A stretch of 64,000 nt of DNA from Poriferisodalis sp965208895 (GCF_965208895.1 NZ_OZ242363.1:3286001-3350000); one strand, 5' to 3'. Shown: positions 26,101-34,037, counted from the stretch's first letter. Notes: a model not told the origin generated them from the letters alone. Translations and numbers: made by a program.

Positions 26101-26642
26101 AGGGCATCATGTGGCGCACCGAGGGCTTCGGCGTTGCGGTGGCCTACGACGATGCGGCAGATCGGTATGTCGGCCTGAGCACGCCGGGCGAGCCGGCAAG
26201 CGCGATCTCGCCTTCGACGCTCGTGGTTCGGGCAGACCTCCTCGAAGCGCAATACGAGCGTGACCTGAGGGAGGCCGATGCCGGGTCCGACGACGCCGAT
26301 GCCGAGCCGACGGTGCCGATTGGTGGCGGCGATTCCGACGGAGGTGCGGCTGAGGACGATCAATCGGGCGGGTCGCGAGGCAGGGGTGAAGACACACAGC
26401 GCGAGCTTCGGGTGTTCCGGGGCTCGGTCAAGCTGGACGATTCTCGACCGACGCAGTCCTTCACCAGGCTCAGTGACGGCGTGCTGACACGAGTGCTCGG
26501 CCACCCTGACGCAACGGTTGACATTCGAGTCGAGATCGAAGTACGCAACCCAGCCGGATTCGATACAGACGTGATTCGCAACGTCGACGAGAACACGCGC
26601 GAACTCAATTTCGACGAAGGCACCGGCTTCACACCCGACTGA
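23181..26642 (+). CDS. DUF499 AAA+ ATPase with N-terminal Swt1-type HEPN domain
   Basis: The 1153-residue protein has an N-terminal HEPN-like domain (about 1-135) with FALRDKRNDWAHNK. R93 and H98 fit the R-x4-6-H motif of HEPN ribonucleases. The ATPase has Walker A NFGGGKTHS (G249-T253) and Walker B LVLIDEW (D363-E364), and a C-terminal acidic linker (about 1040-1080). DUF499 proteins are the standard partners of DUF1156 methyltransferases in defence islands, so this is plausibly the motor or effector of that pair. The GC-rich coding style matches the DUF1156 gene, not the intervening ABC-3C genes. That supports an ancestral DUF1156-DUF499 operon interrupted by the cassette. It ends the defence operon. 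Confidence 0.87.
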   Translation: MAEMSNRARVGEAFETLARCLGPFVERHMSQGQGGGADWAARFAATARPAISEFSTEDPAFLLRVIADCWRGTFERQLPRSARNIVFALRDKRNDWAHNKRFRMHDTQYTLSAMVTLIEAVAPQEAAAVEASLQELNRVEYERAQDSEPGRAPSAVFNVVDAAPRGLAPWREVIHPHDDIHSGQFTVAEFAADLEMVRLGLGSDEYSDARRFFERTYLTVGLRELLTLAIKRVTGRGGQPVISCQTNFGGGKTHSLIALYHLMSGIHPAQMSPELAELVREAGVDEMPQVNRAVVVGNQFGAGEVHRKPDGTEVNTIWGEIAWQLGGRAAYDLLADSDRNRVNPGDAIRDVLTVCSPCLVLIDEWVAHARELYERTDLPGGSFDSQFSFAQTLSEAAKATDGVLVVVSIPASEEADADDENFGVSSLEIGGTAGREALRRLTNVTNRLAETWQPASGDESYEIVRRRLFEPLSEEALEHRDATAEAFGQLYRSRRSDFPAECSEIAYVERIKAAYPIHPEVFDRLYQDWSAIDRFQRTRGVLRLMAATIDSLWASDDKSPLILPCSIPLGDDRVVNELAGRLTDYWHPVISSDVDGHDSHATQIDRGTPHLGALHATRRVARTIFVGATPRVGSANQGLDVRRVRLGSTFAGDPSGPFSDALSRIASEAPYLYVDRDRYWFDRQQNVTRTARDEIQNLLDGERHEIQAEIVRRLRDGAARGARNSPFAGLHIAPAGPADVADEPRARLVILEPSAPLTVNSEDSPALASAREILDLRGAGPRQYRNMLVFAAAEQRAVEGLEQAAAEFLAWDGICDRDEVLNLDAQQKNLAKTQRDRADHAADLRVVEAYRYVLVPQQREPRDAVEFETVKIDADRADRGAGSGSVRAGDFGSPAAPAASIAERAGRRLLNDGTLAVQFPAVILRQQLDSVLASRSADGHVPVSVLWEDMARYVYLPRLRDQDVLLATVSSGPEGIMWRTEGFGVAVAYDDAADRYVGLSTPGEPASAISPSTLVVRADLLEAQYERDLREADAGSDDADAEPTVPIGGGDSDGGAAEDDQSGGSRGRGEDTQRELRVFRGSVKLDDSRPTQSFTRLSDGVLTRVLGHPDATVDIRVEIEVRNPAGFDTDVIRNVDENTRELNFDEGTGFTPD

Positions 26643-26685
26643 CACTGACCGGCATATCCAATTCGGAAAGTCCCGGGGAAGCCCG

Positions 26686-28185
26686 CTACGAGAGGCCGAG
26701 GCGGTTGAGCATGGCGTGGCGGGCTTGAGCTCCGACTGCGAGCAGGAACGCATCGACTGGCACCGTGCCAAGACCGGACCCTTCGCGGTCGGCGTGGATG
26801 AATTCGGCTTGCGGTGCAACGAGGTAGCTGTGGCCGTGAAAGCGCGGATGGCGCTCGACCAGCGCGGCGAGTCCCCGACGATGGTGATCGGGTGAAGATG
26901 CAACCTCGAACGCCAAGGGTTGGCGGGGGTCGTCGTAGATCAAATCCACTTCGCTGTTGCCCTCCCGCCAGTAGTGCAGACGTATGCCGGCGTGGATCGC
27001 CAGCGACTTGACCGACGCGGTCACCAGGTTCTCGAGCAGCGTGCCCCGCTCGACCGGATCGGAGAGCGGAGCGAGTCCGCGTTGCAGCGCGGCGTTTCGA
27101 ATTGCGCCGTCCCAGAAATACAGCTTGCGGCCACGCCTTTGAATTGCGGGTTCAGAGCCCGAGTAGTTTGTCAGGGCGAAGACCAGATAGGCCTGCTCCA
27201 GGTGAGTCAGGTAGCGGTCCAGGGTCGGCTGCGAGATCCCGAGGTCCTGGCTGAGGTTCTTGGGTGACATGATCCCGGTGACAGCTGCGGCGAGCATGTA
27301 CAGCAAGCGCTCGAGAGCCGCAGGGCTGTCAATGCCGGTCGCCTGAGGGATGTCCTTGTAGACCGCTCGTTCGACGGCATCGCCGCGAAGCACTCGCTGG
27401 GACTCAAGTACCCAGCCCTCGACATCGTGCAGCGGTACGGATTCCTCGGAGAGTTCGCGAAGCATCAAGAGTTGTGGATAGCCACCGATCATCATCAGAA
27501 TTTCTCGAATCTCAGCCGTCCGCGAGGTGAGGGATGGAGTGGTCGGCCAGGACGCGAGTGTGTCGGCAAGTGTTCCTTCTGCTTGCGCTCGTGGCAGGCT
27601 GGCCGGCCCGGCGCGTGACAGCAGCATGTGGGCCTCGTCGATCAGGCAGGGCATCAGGTGGTGCTCTTCCCACCGGCCGATCCCGCTCTCGTGTCGCTGC
27701 TTTCGCAGCGCAGCGCTGCCGCTCGACGTGGCGGCGACCCGAATGGGCCAATGATCGTCGTGGAACGTCTTGAGCCACAGGTCCCACTTATCGGCGTACA
27801 CGATCTCGTCGAGCATGAGGTAGAGCGGATTCGCGGTCGTTGCTTGAGACCCTTCGACGATGGCGCTCGCCAAGTCACCGAGACTGGATTGAAGAAGCAA
27901 CGGGTGGTCCATTCGGAGCCACCAGATCTTCCCCGCGGTGACTCCGCTGTCGAGCAGATGCCGAACTGTCTGGTACAGCACCGTGGTCTTGCCCACGCGG
28001 CGAGGTCCCAGTACGACCTGTTGGTGCGGCGATTTGTTGCCGACGAGCTTCCGCCAAAGCACCGTTGCCAGTGTTCGTTCTGTCCTCGGGGCAAGGGCGG
28101 CGGGTAGGCCGCCGGAGGCATGCCACGGGTTCTGTTCACGGTAGACCCTGCGAAAATCGTCTTGCCTTGGTGACCATGTAGCCAT
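26686..28185 (-). CDS. AAA ATPase with DUF4143 C-terminal domain
   Basis: The 499-residue protein has a P-loop (VLGPRRVGKTTVLYQ, about 80-94), Walker B-like LYLMLDEIVY, and a winged-helix segment (NLSQDLGISQPTLDRYLTHL). The C-terminal DUF4143 region contains HYWREGNSEVDLIYDD and LAFEVASS, a PD-(D/E)xK-like arrangement. The family is widespread in accessory regions, with no proven function here. ATG 28185 follows an in-frame GTG. An A+T-rich inverted repeat at 28216-28242 lies upstream and may control it. It converges on the end of the defence operon, 44 nt away, and mirrors the other DUF4143 gene on the left flank. Confidence 0.82.
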   Translation of the reverse strand: MATWSPRQDDFRRVYREQNPWHASGGLPAALAPRTERTLATVLWRKLVGNKSPHQQVVLGPRRVGKTTVLYQTVRHLLDSGVTAGKIWWLRMDHPLLLQSSLGDLASAIVEGSQATTANPLYLMLDEIVYADKWDLWLKTFHDDHWPIRVAATSSGSAALRKQRHESGIGRWEEHHLMPCLIDEAHMLLSRAGPASLPRAQAEGTLADTLASWPTTPSLTSRTAEIREILMMIGGYPQLLMLRELSEESVPLHDVEGWVLESQRVLRGDAVERAVYKDIPQATGIDSPAALERLLYMLAAAVTGIMSPKNLSQDLGISQPTLDRYLTHLEQAYLVFALTNYSGSEPAIQRRGRKLYFWDGAIRNAALQRGLAPLSDPVERGTLLENLVTASVKSLAIHAGIRLHYWREGNSEVDLIYDDPRQPLAFEVASSPDHHRRGLAALVERHPRFHGHSYLVAPQAEFIHADREGSGLGTVPVDAFLLAVGAQARHAMLNRLGLS

Positions 28186-28215
28186 CACGAGTCCGATGCT
28201 GTGTCAGCTATCTGG

Positions 28216-28242
28216 CAAATAACATACACCTTGTGTTATTTG
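28216..28242. promoter_or_regulatory. A+T-rich inverted repeat, possible operator of the AAA/DUF4143 gene
   Basis: CAAATAACA and TGTTATTTG form a perfect 9-bp dyad with a 9-nt spacer. It stands out in GC-rich surroundings and lies 31 nt upstream of the ATPase start. It fits an operator or promoter element. Without a T-tract it does not look like a typical terminator. Confidence 0.45.
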
Positions 28243-28352
28243 TTGTCTCAATAAGAGAAATGAAAGCCCGAGCATGTCGCTTGGTGGCCCACGCGATTGA
28301 GTTGAGGGTTGGCGTCGCCGCTCGCTTCGATGTTGAGCTGGGTTGTCCGTGC

Positions 28353-30812
28353 TCAGCCGATCGCGCCGGCGACGGCGAGCTCGACGATGCGGTCGTCGTC
28401 GTAGCCGAGGATGTCTCGCAGGATCAGGTCGTTGTGTTCGCCCAGGCTTGGCCCCGATCTGGTGACCTCGTGAGGTGACGCGCTGAGCTGCATGCGGGGC
28501 GCCTCGACGATCATGCGGTCGTGGGTTGGGTGCTCGACGTCGATCCAATGGCCGCGATGGCTCAGCTGCGGATCGGCGAAGCAGCCGAGACTGTTCTGGC
28601 TGGCGTGTGCGGGGACGCCTGCGGCCTGCAGCGCGGCTTGGGCCTGAGCCGGCGTGCGCACGGCGGCCCACGCCGCGACGGCGGCGTCGACTTCTGTGCT
28701 GCGCGCGAGGCGTCCCGCTGTGTCGAGGCCGGCGAGATCCGACGGCACGGGCTGGCCGTCGTGCTCCAGCAGGCGGCACAGCGCTTCCCACTGGTGCTCG
28801 GTCTCGCACACCACTGCGATCCACGGGTCTGGAGTCTCAATGGGATTGTCCGGGTCGGCGTCGCCGGGGTCGCATGGGTACATCGCATGGGGACACATGA
28901 ACCGGTCCGCATTGCCCATCCGGGTGGCCGCTGTGCCATTGACCGTGTGTTCGAGCACCTCGGTCGCAAGGAAGTGAACTGCTGCCTCGGCCTGCGCGAA
29001 ATCGAGATGCTGGCCCCTGCCCTGCGGATCGGCGTCGCGGGCGTCGAGCGCGGCCAGCAGCAGCGGCACCATGTACTGCGGTGTGACGTAGTCGGTGTAG
29101 GCGAGGAACGGTCCCGCCGGTGCCCGATCCGGCCAGCCGGTCATCTCGTAGTAGCCGGTGATGGCGCCGGCCAGATTGCCGAAGCCGGCAAAGGTGGCGA
29201 GCGGTCCGGTCTGACCCATCAGGCTGGTGCTCAACACAATGAGGCCCGGGTTGCGGGCCGACAGCGTCTCATAGCCGATGCCCCAGTCTTCGAGCGTGCC
29301 AGGGGTGTACGACTCGACGTAGACATCGGCCCACTCCGCCAGGTCGCACAGCACCTCGCGGCCCTCGGCGGTGTTGAGATCGATGGTCACGCCGAGCTTG
29401 CCCGCGTTGAGCGTGCCGTACTGGATCGATGCGTCAGGCCCCATGTCGCCCTTCAAGCCGCCTCCGCTGCCGCGCGCGGCGTCGAATCGTGCCGGTCCCT
29501 CCACCTTGATGACGGTCGCGCCGAAGTCGGCGAGCACCCGAGTCGTGAACGGCCCGGCGTACACCCAGGACGTGTCGAGCACCTTGATTCCCTCGAGCGG
29601 CCTTGGGCTCGAAGGATCGCCGCCGCCGTCTCGCAGCTGTTCCGCGGCGTCCAGCAGCGCCGAACGCGGCTTCGCCTTCACGGCTGCTGTGTCCGCGCCG
29701 AGCACTGGCGGGGCGCCGAGGGAACGAAGCGGAGTGCTGCTGGGCTTGCACCAAGCGCCGGGGGTGATCACGCTGCCCCAAGCAGGATCGGCAACGGCAT
29801 CCCAATAGCCGCGCTCGGCGAAATGCTCCACCTCGGTCAGCTCAGCTGGGGTGTAGACGGGTGCGAGCAGCAGTTCGCGACGCTGCGCTTCTGCGAACAA
29901 TTCGGCGCGGGTCCGCGTGCTCGTCAAGCGGGTGATTGCAGCCTTGGTCTGCTCAAGCTGGCCGGGTGCAACTTCAGGATCGGTGAACAGGCGCATTCCG
30001 AAGTCGACCCAATCGAGTGCCGCGAGCTCGTCGTCACAGCAGCCGCTCTCATGCACCCAGTCCATGAGCCGCTTGGTGAATCGACCGATGGTGTCGCCGA
30101 ACAGCAGTGTGACGGAGACATAGCCGTCAGATGCCGGATACACGAACTGCAGGTGGAAGTTGAGAAAGAGTATCCCGCCCGAGGTTCGCCGGGCCGACGG
30201 GTACTCGTTGGGAGCGTGGATGATTCCGGGGAATGCCGTCTGCATCATCGCCTGCTGCGCCGAGATGTCGACGTGCTGGCCATAGCCGCTGCGGTCGCGC
30301 TGGCGCAGCGCGAGGGCCGTGCCGACCGCAGCGTGCGAACCGGCGTGCAGCCAGCTCTGCGGCGCGGTGATGCGCAGCGGCGCGCGATCGGCGTCGCCGG
30401 TGATGGCGGCGCTGCACGCAGCCGCCGCGATGGTGAGATCTGATGCTGCCCAGTCGGCCTTGGGCCCCGTGCTGCCGAATGGGGTGACCGTCGTGTGCAC
30501 CAGCCCCGGATTGACGGCACGCAATTCGTCGTAGTCGAGGCCGAGTCCGGGGTCGGGCGATTCGATCAGGGCATCGGCGCCGGCGGCCAGCTCCAGCAGC
30601 TCGTTCCGGTCGCCGATGACGCAGCTCTGTGCGCCGCGCCGCAGGTTCCACCAGCCAAGCGACGTCCCGTCGGGCCCCTGTTGGCGGTGGTCTCGGCCCC
30701 GCCCGTCGGGTCCTTCGACGAGGATCACCTCGGCGCCCAGTGAGCCGAGGATCGAGGTGCACATCGCGCCCCGGTGATCGGTGAGGTCCAGCACTCGATA
30801 TGGCTTCAGCAT
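28353..30812 (-). CDS. Tandem (two-domain) CaiB/BaiF class III CoA-transferase
   Basis: The 819-residue protein has two class III CoA-transferase halves. The N-terminal half starts YRVLDLTDHRGAMCT; the C-terminal half starts near 400 with IKVLDTSWVYAGPF. Each has a GxGQHxD motif. The probable catalytic Asp is present only in the C-terminal half (D574 in AYTDYVTP). The aligned place in the N-terminal half is W154 (PQSWLHAG). It is more like the copy at 34038 than the one at 1408: both have QSW/QTW in half 1 and AYTDY in half 2. Substrates are unknown; acyl-CoA transfer in lipid or aromatic acid breakdown is likely. It is divergent from the thiolase gene across a 222-bp intergenic region. Confidence 0.88.
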   Translation of the reverse strand: MLKPYRVLDLTDHRGAMCTSILGSLGAEVILVEGPDGRGRDHRQQGPDGTSLGWWNLRRGAQSCVIGDRNELLELAAGADALIESPDPGLGLDYDELRAVNPGLVHTTVTPFGSTGPKADWAASDLTIAAAACSAAITGDADRAPLRITAPQSWLHAGSHAAVGTALALRQRDRSGYGQHVDISAQQAMMQTAFPGIIHAPNEYPSARRTSGGILFLNFHLQFVYPASDGYVSVTLLFGDTIGRFTKRLMDWVHESGCCDDELAALDWVDFGMRLFTDPEVAPGQLEQTKAAITRLTSTRTRAELFAEAQRRELLLAPVYTPAELTEVEHFAERGYWDAVADPAWGSVITPGAWCKPSSTPLRSLGAPPVLGADTAAVKAKPRSALLDAAEQLRDGGGDPSSPRPLEGIKVLDTSWVYAGPFTTRVLADFGATVIKVEGPARFDAARGSGGGLKGDMGPDASIQYGTLNAGKLGVTIDLNTAEGREVLCDLAEWADVYVESYTPGTLEDWGIGYETLSARNPGLIVLSTSLMGQTGPLATFAGFGNLAGAITGYYEMTGWPDRAPAGPFLAYTDYVTPQYMVPLLLAALDARDADPQGRGQHLDFAQAEAAVHFLATEVLEHTVNGTAATRMGNADRFMCPHAMYPCDPGDADPDNPIETPDPWIAVVCETEHQWEALCRLLEHDGQPVPSDLAGLDTAGRLARSTEVDAAVAAWAAVRTPAQAQAALQAAGVPAHASQNSLGCFADPQLSHRGHWIDVEHPTHDRMIVEAPRMQLSASPHEVTRSGPSLGEHNDLILRDILGYDDDRIVELAVAGAIG

Positions 30813-31034
30813 CGCCGCGAAGCTAACGCTCCCAGCGGCAGTGCTTGGCCTGCACTCTCGGTTTCCCCCAGCGCGGTTCGGCCCTCCAGCGCGTTGTCAT
30901 GTGGTGTTGCTCGCTGCTGCTGTGCGCGGAACCGCCGTCAGCATTCGCTGCGCGGACTTGCCGTTTCTGGCCGCGATCGCGGGGAGGGAAGCTGGAAATG
31001 CGCCCGCCCCGAGGCGGCGGCTAGCGTGCCGCCG

Positions 31035-32201
31035 GTGACGATTCGAGGCAAGGCACTCATCGCCGGGGCGTACGAGCATCCGGGCCGCGAGCTGCCCGAC
31101 CGCACGCTGCCGCAGATCCATGCCGACGTAGCCGCGGGAGCGCTGGCCGATGCGGGTCTGTCGCTCAGCGACGTCGATGCCTACTACTCGGCAGGCGACG
31201 CTCCAGGATTCGGTGCCCTGTCGATGGTGGAGTACTTGGGGCTCGATTGCACCTACATCGACGACACTGAGACTGGCGGCTCGGCGTACCTCGTGCATGT
31301 GCAGCACGCCGCGGCAGCCATCGCCGCCGGCCAGGTGAATGTGGCGCTGATCACCTTGGCCGGCAAGCCCCGCACCGGCGGCGCCGGTCCGGGCGGCAGC
31401 GCCCGCTTCAGCTCGGCGCCGGAGGCCTCGTTCGAGAACCAGTTCGGCATGTCGGTGCCCGGCGGCTACGCGCTGGCCGCGGCGCGTCATATGCACGAGT
31501 TCGGCACGACATCGGAGCAACTCGCCGAAGTCAAGGTGGCTGCTTCGACGCACGCACAGCACAACCCAAACGCGTTTCTCCAAGATGTCGTCACGGTGGA
31601 CGAGGTGGTGTCCTCGCCGATGATCTCGGACCCGCTGCACCGGCTGGACTGCTGTGTGATCACCGACGGCGGGGGAGCGCTGGTGCTGGTCAGCGAGGCC
31701 GTCGCGGCGTCACTCGACCGTCACTGCATTCCGGTGCTGGGCACGGGCACGTCGATCAAGCACACCTCGGGCGGGCGCATCGATCTCACCCACACCGGCG
31801 CGACACGCTCGGGCCCGCTGGCGTTTGCCGAAGCCGGCGTGACGCCCGCCGACATCGACTACGTGTCGATCTACGACAGCTTCACCATCACAGTCCTGAT
31901 GACGCTGGAAGACCTCGGTTTCTGCAAAAAGGGCGACGGCGGGCGCTTCGTGTCCGACGGCGGTCTGCAGGCGCCCGGCGGCGTGCTGCCGTTCAACACC
32001 GACGGCGGCGGCCTGTGCAACAACCACCCGGCCAACCGCGGCGGCATGACCAAGGTGATCGAAGCCGTGCGGCAGCTACGGGGCGAGGCCCACGCAGCCG
32101 TGCAAGTGCCCGACTGCGAGCTGGCACTCGCACACGGCACGGGCGGCAGCCTCGCCACGCGCATGGGCAGCGCCACGCTCGTCATGGGGAGATCGTCATG
32201 A
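31035..32201 (+). CDS. Thiolase-superfamily protein without the usual nucleophilic Cys
   Basis: The 388-residue protein has the thiolase fold signatures IYDSFTITVLMTLEDLG, NTDGGGLCNNHPANRGG and, near the C-terminus, HGTGGSLATRMGSA. At the position of the N-terminal active Cys it has DDTETGGSAYLV, so the nucleophile seems missing. This fits the SCP-x/Ltp2-like group, which acts as retro-aldolases or lyases together with a DUF35 protein in steroid side-chain breakdown. The next gene is exactly such a DUF35 protein, overlapping by 4 nt. The start is GTG 31035, with GTG 31026 an alternative; longer frames upstream have no support. Confidence 0.83.
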   Translation: MTIRGKALIAGAYEHPGRELPDRTLPQIHADVAAGALADAGLSLSDVDAYYSAGDAPGFGALSMVEYLGLDCTYIDDTETGGSAYLVHVQHAAAAIAAGQVNVALITLAGKPRTGGAGPGGSARFSSAPEASFENQFGMSVPGGYALAAARHMHEFGTTSEQLAEVKVAASTHAQHNPNAFLQDVVTVDEVVSSPMISDPLHRLDCCVITDGGGALVLVSEAVAASLDRHCIPVLGTGTSIKHTSGGRIDLTHTGATRSGPLAFAEAGVTPADIDYVSIYDSFTITVLMTLEDLGFCKKGDGGRFVSDGGLQAPGGVLPFNTDGGGLCNNHPANRGGMTKVIEAVRQLRGEAHAAVQVPDCELALAHGTGGSLATRMGSATLVMGRSS

Positions 32202-32617
32202 GCGAGTTGGGCCCGTCGGGGCTGCCTGTCCCGTCGCCGAACCCGAATCTCGAGACGCAGCGGTTCTGGGATGCGACCGCCGAAGACCGGCTGGAGCTGC
32301 CCCGTTGCGACAACTGCGATCACGTCGTGTGGTACCCGCGCGAACGCTGCGATCAGTGCGGCAGCACCTCGGTGACCTGGTTCGAGGCGTCAGGGCGCGG
32401 CACCGTCTACAGCTGCACGGTGACCCGGCGCATTCCTGGCTCGTGGCGCAAGGCTGCACCGTTCGTGCTGGCATACGTCGAACTCGACGAAGGCCCCCGG
32501 GTGGTTACCAACATCGTCGGCTGCGATCCCGAAACAGTCCACATCGGCCAATCCGTGCAGGCCGTGTTCGACCCCACCCCCGACGGCCCTGCCCTGCTCC
32601 GCTTCACCCCAGCCTGA
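32198..32617 (+). CDS. Zn-ribbon / OB-fold protein (DUF35), thiolase partner
   Basis: The 139-residue protein has a rubredoxin-like zinc ribbon (CDNC...CDQC, about residues 36-55) followed by an OB fold (GTVYSCTVTRR, then PFVLAYVELDEG and a C-terminal VFDPTPDG). DUF35 proteins bind acyl-CoA and form complexes with thiolase-like enzymes or dehydratases, as ChsH2 does with Ltp2. The ATG overlaps the thiolase stop (ATGA), which supports a stoichiometric complex. Confidence 0.88.
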   Translation: MSELGPSGLPVPSPNPNLETQRFWDATAEDRLELPRCDNCDHVVWYPRERCDQCGSTSVTWFEASGRGTVYSCTVTRRIPGSWRKAAPFVLAYVELDEGPRVVTNIVGCDPETVHIGQSVQAVFDPTPDGPALLRFTPA

Positions 32618-32751
32618 ATGCGACAGCGCTGCATTCTTCAGCGTTCACCGTCGCTGTGTAGCCAAATGGCTCTTGCGATGTGACACCGGCGCAATACGAT
32701 GGTCGCAGGCCATACGTCACTTCGAACTGTCGAGGTGCAGTGGTCCAACCC

Positions 32752-32780
32752 GCTAGGGCCCGCCGTGTGCGGGCCCTAGC
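32752..32780. terminator. Perfect 12-bp hairpin, probable bidirectional terminator
   Basis: GCTAGGGCCCGC and its exact reverse complement are separated by 5 nt (CGTGT). No U-tract follows, as is usual in high-GC actinobacteria. It lies between the DUF35 gene and the leftward DUF3800 remnant, so it could stop transcripts from both sides. A structured RNA is possible, but I see no tRNA or known RNA fold. Confidence 0.55.
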
Positions 32781-32957
32781 TATGCAGGTGACACTTCAGC
32801 TTGGCCACCGCGTGCGCCACGTCACTCGTTGCGCTGCGATGTGATCCGAGACCCTGTCTTCTCGAACGATCACCGCTGCGAGGTAGTGGTACGGCTGCAC
32901 TGGATCGTCCAGCCGCGAGCCAGTGTTGCCCGATTCGTCCAGGTAGCAGAAGAGCAT
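32776..32957 (-). pseudogene. DUF3800 protein remnant, truncated and frameshifted
   Basis: From ATG 32957 the frame reads MLFCYLDESGNTGSRLDD, then PYHYLAAVIVREDRVSDHI, the start of DUF3800 proteins (RNase H-like fold, first Asp in YLDESGN). It stops at 32796 after 53 codons, whereas the family is usually above 200. Its natural continuation, SDVAHAVAKLKCHL, is in another frame and ends at 32776. So a frameshift plus loss of the 3' part has destroyed the gene. DUF3800 proteins are frequent in mobile and defence regions. Confidence 0.65.
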
Positions 32958-33104
32958 GTCCGCCGGAGGCTATGCACGATCCAGCGCACCGCCATCGAGC
33001 CGCGATGAGCACCGATCGAAGTTGAGTCGCTTGTTGAGTTCGGCCCGAGCTCGAAAGGTTGTGCGTTCTCGGCTCTGGCCGATCTGCCGGTCGTGCCGGA
33101 TCGC

Positions 33105-33542
33105 TCAGACCTCGAGCATCAGCGTCACTGGGCCGTCATTGGTGAGCTCAACTGCCATGCGGGCTCCGAACGAGCCGGTGGCGACGGCGGCACCAAGGCG
33201 TAGCAACTCGGCAATGAATTCATCGATCAGCACGTTGGCGTGATCGGGCGATGCGGCGGCGACGAATGACGGTCGCCGACCCTTGCGCGTGTCGCCGTAG
33301 AGCGTGAACTGGCTGATCACCAGCACCTCACCGCTGGTCTGCGCCACCGACCGGTTCATGTGGCCGTTCTCGTCCGCGAAGATGCGCAGGTTCCAGACCT
33401 TGCCGGCCAGCTTGCGTGCTGCTTCCAGGTCGTCGTCGTGCGTCGCGCCGACCAAGCAGCACAATCCGTTACCGATCTCGCCGATGACCTGACCGTCAAC
33501 CCGAACTCGGGCTTTTGAGACCCGCTGAACCAATGCGCGCAC
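33105..33542 (-). CDS. dtd: D-aminoacyl-tRNA deacylase
   Basis: The 145-residue protein is full length for Dtd and begins MRALVQRVSKARVRVDG. It holds both signature motifs: SQFTLYGDTRKGRRPSF and TNDGPVTLMLEV (the NxGPxT cross-subunit motif). Dtd removes D-amino acids and glycine wrongly attached to tRNA, in the cytoplasm, as a dimer. It lies 33 nt downstream of the RidA gene on the same strand and may be cotranscribed with it. Confidence 0.95.
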   Translation of the reverse strand: MRALVQRVSKARVRVDGQVIGEIGNGLCCLVGATHDDDLEAARKLAGKVWNLRIFADENGHMNRSVAQTSGEVLVISQFTLYGDTRKGRRPSFVAAASPDHANVLIDEFIAELLRLGAAVATGSFGARMAVELTNDGPVTLMLEV

Positions 33543-33575
33543 TCGCTCAGCGTAAGCAGCAGTGCAGAAATCGGC

Positions 33576-33986
33576 TCAGGGGATGATTGCGTCGACTTCG
33601 ATCTCGATGACGAGGTCGGGATGGATCAGCCCGGACACCTCGACGAGCGTCGACGCGGGCCGGATGTCGCCGAACACCTCGCCGTGGGCGCGGATGAAGT
33701 CGTCGAGCATCTCGATGTCGGTCACGAACGACCGGGTCCGCACGACATCGCTCATCTGCGCGCCGGCCTCGGCCAGTGCCTGCTCGATGACCCCCAGCGT
33801 GTAGATGGCTTGCCCGTAGCAGTCGCCGGGGTGGGCCACCCCGTCGGGGCCCAGCGACGTACTGCCCGATACCGCTACCCAGTCGCCCACGCGGACGGCC
33901 CGCGAATAGCCGGCCACTGGCTCCAGCGGCCCGCCGCTTGAGATGTTCTGCCTGTCGACGCCTGCGGCGCCGCTGTCTGTGCTCAT
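33576..33986 (-). CDS. RidA family protein (YjgF/YER057c/UK114)
   Basis: The 136-residue protein has the family's core: GYSRAVRVGDWVAVSGS, VRTRSFVTDI (with the conserved Arg) and RPASTLVEVSGL. RidA proteins hydrolyse reactive enamine/imine intermediates made by PLP enzymes, as trimers in the cytoplasm. This member is a subgroup type with a short N-terminal extension and may have another role. It lies 51 nt after the CoA-transferase gene at 34038 and ahead of dtd. Confidence 0.88.
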   Translation of the reverse strand: MSTDSGAAGVDRQNISSGGPLEPVAGYSRAVRVGDWVAVSGSTSLGPDGVAHPGDCYGQAIYTLGVIEQALAEAGAQMSDVVRTRSFVTDIEMLDDFIRAHGEVFGDIRPASTLVEVSGLIHPDLVIEIEVDAIIP

Positions 33987-34037
33987 GCTGACCTCACATT
34001 GGCATTGTCGGACTCGATGGATGGCTGGCGGAGAGTT

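Noticed and set aside
8183..26642. Calling the island a complete DISARM or BREX system
   Set aside because: A DrmD-like helicase and methyltransferases are present, but no DrmA, DrmB, DrmC, PglZ, BrxC or Lon-like gene was seen.
28521..30443. 640-codon plus-strand frame over the second CoA-transferase
   Set aside because: Antisense to a well-supported gene; the product has no domain signatures.
32752..32780. Hairpin considered as part of a tRNA or other structured RNA gene
   Set aside because: Only a single stem is found; there is no cloverleaf, CCA end or T-loop consensus around it.
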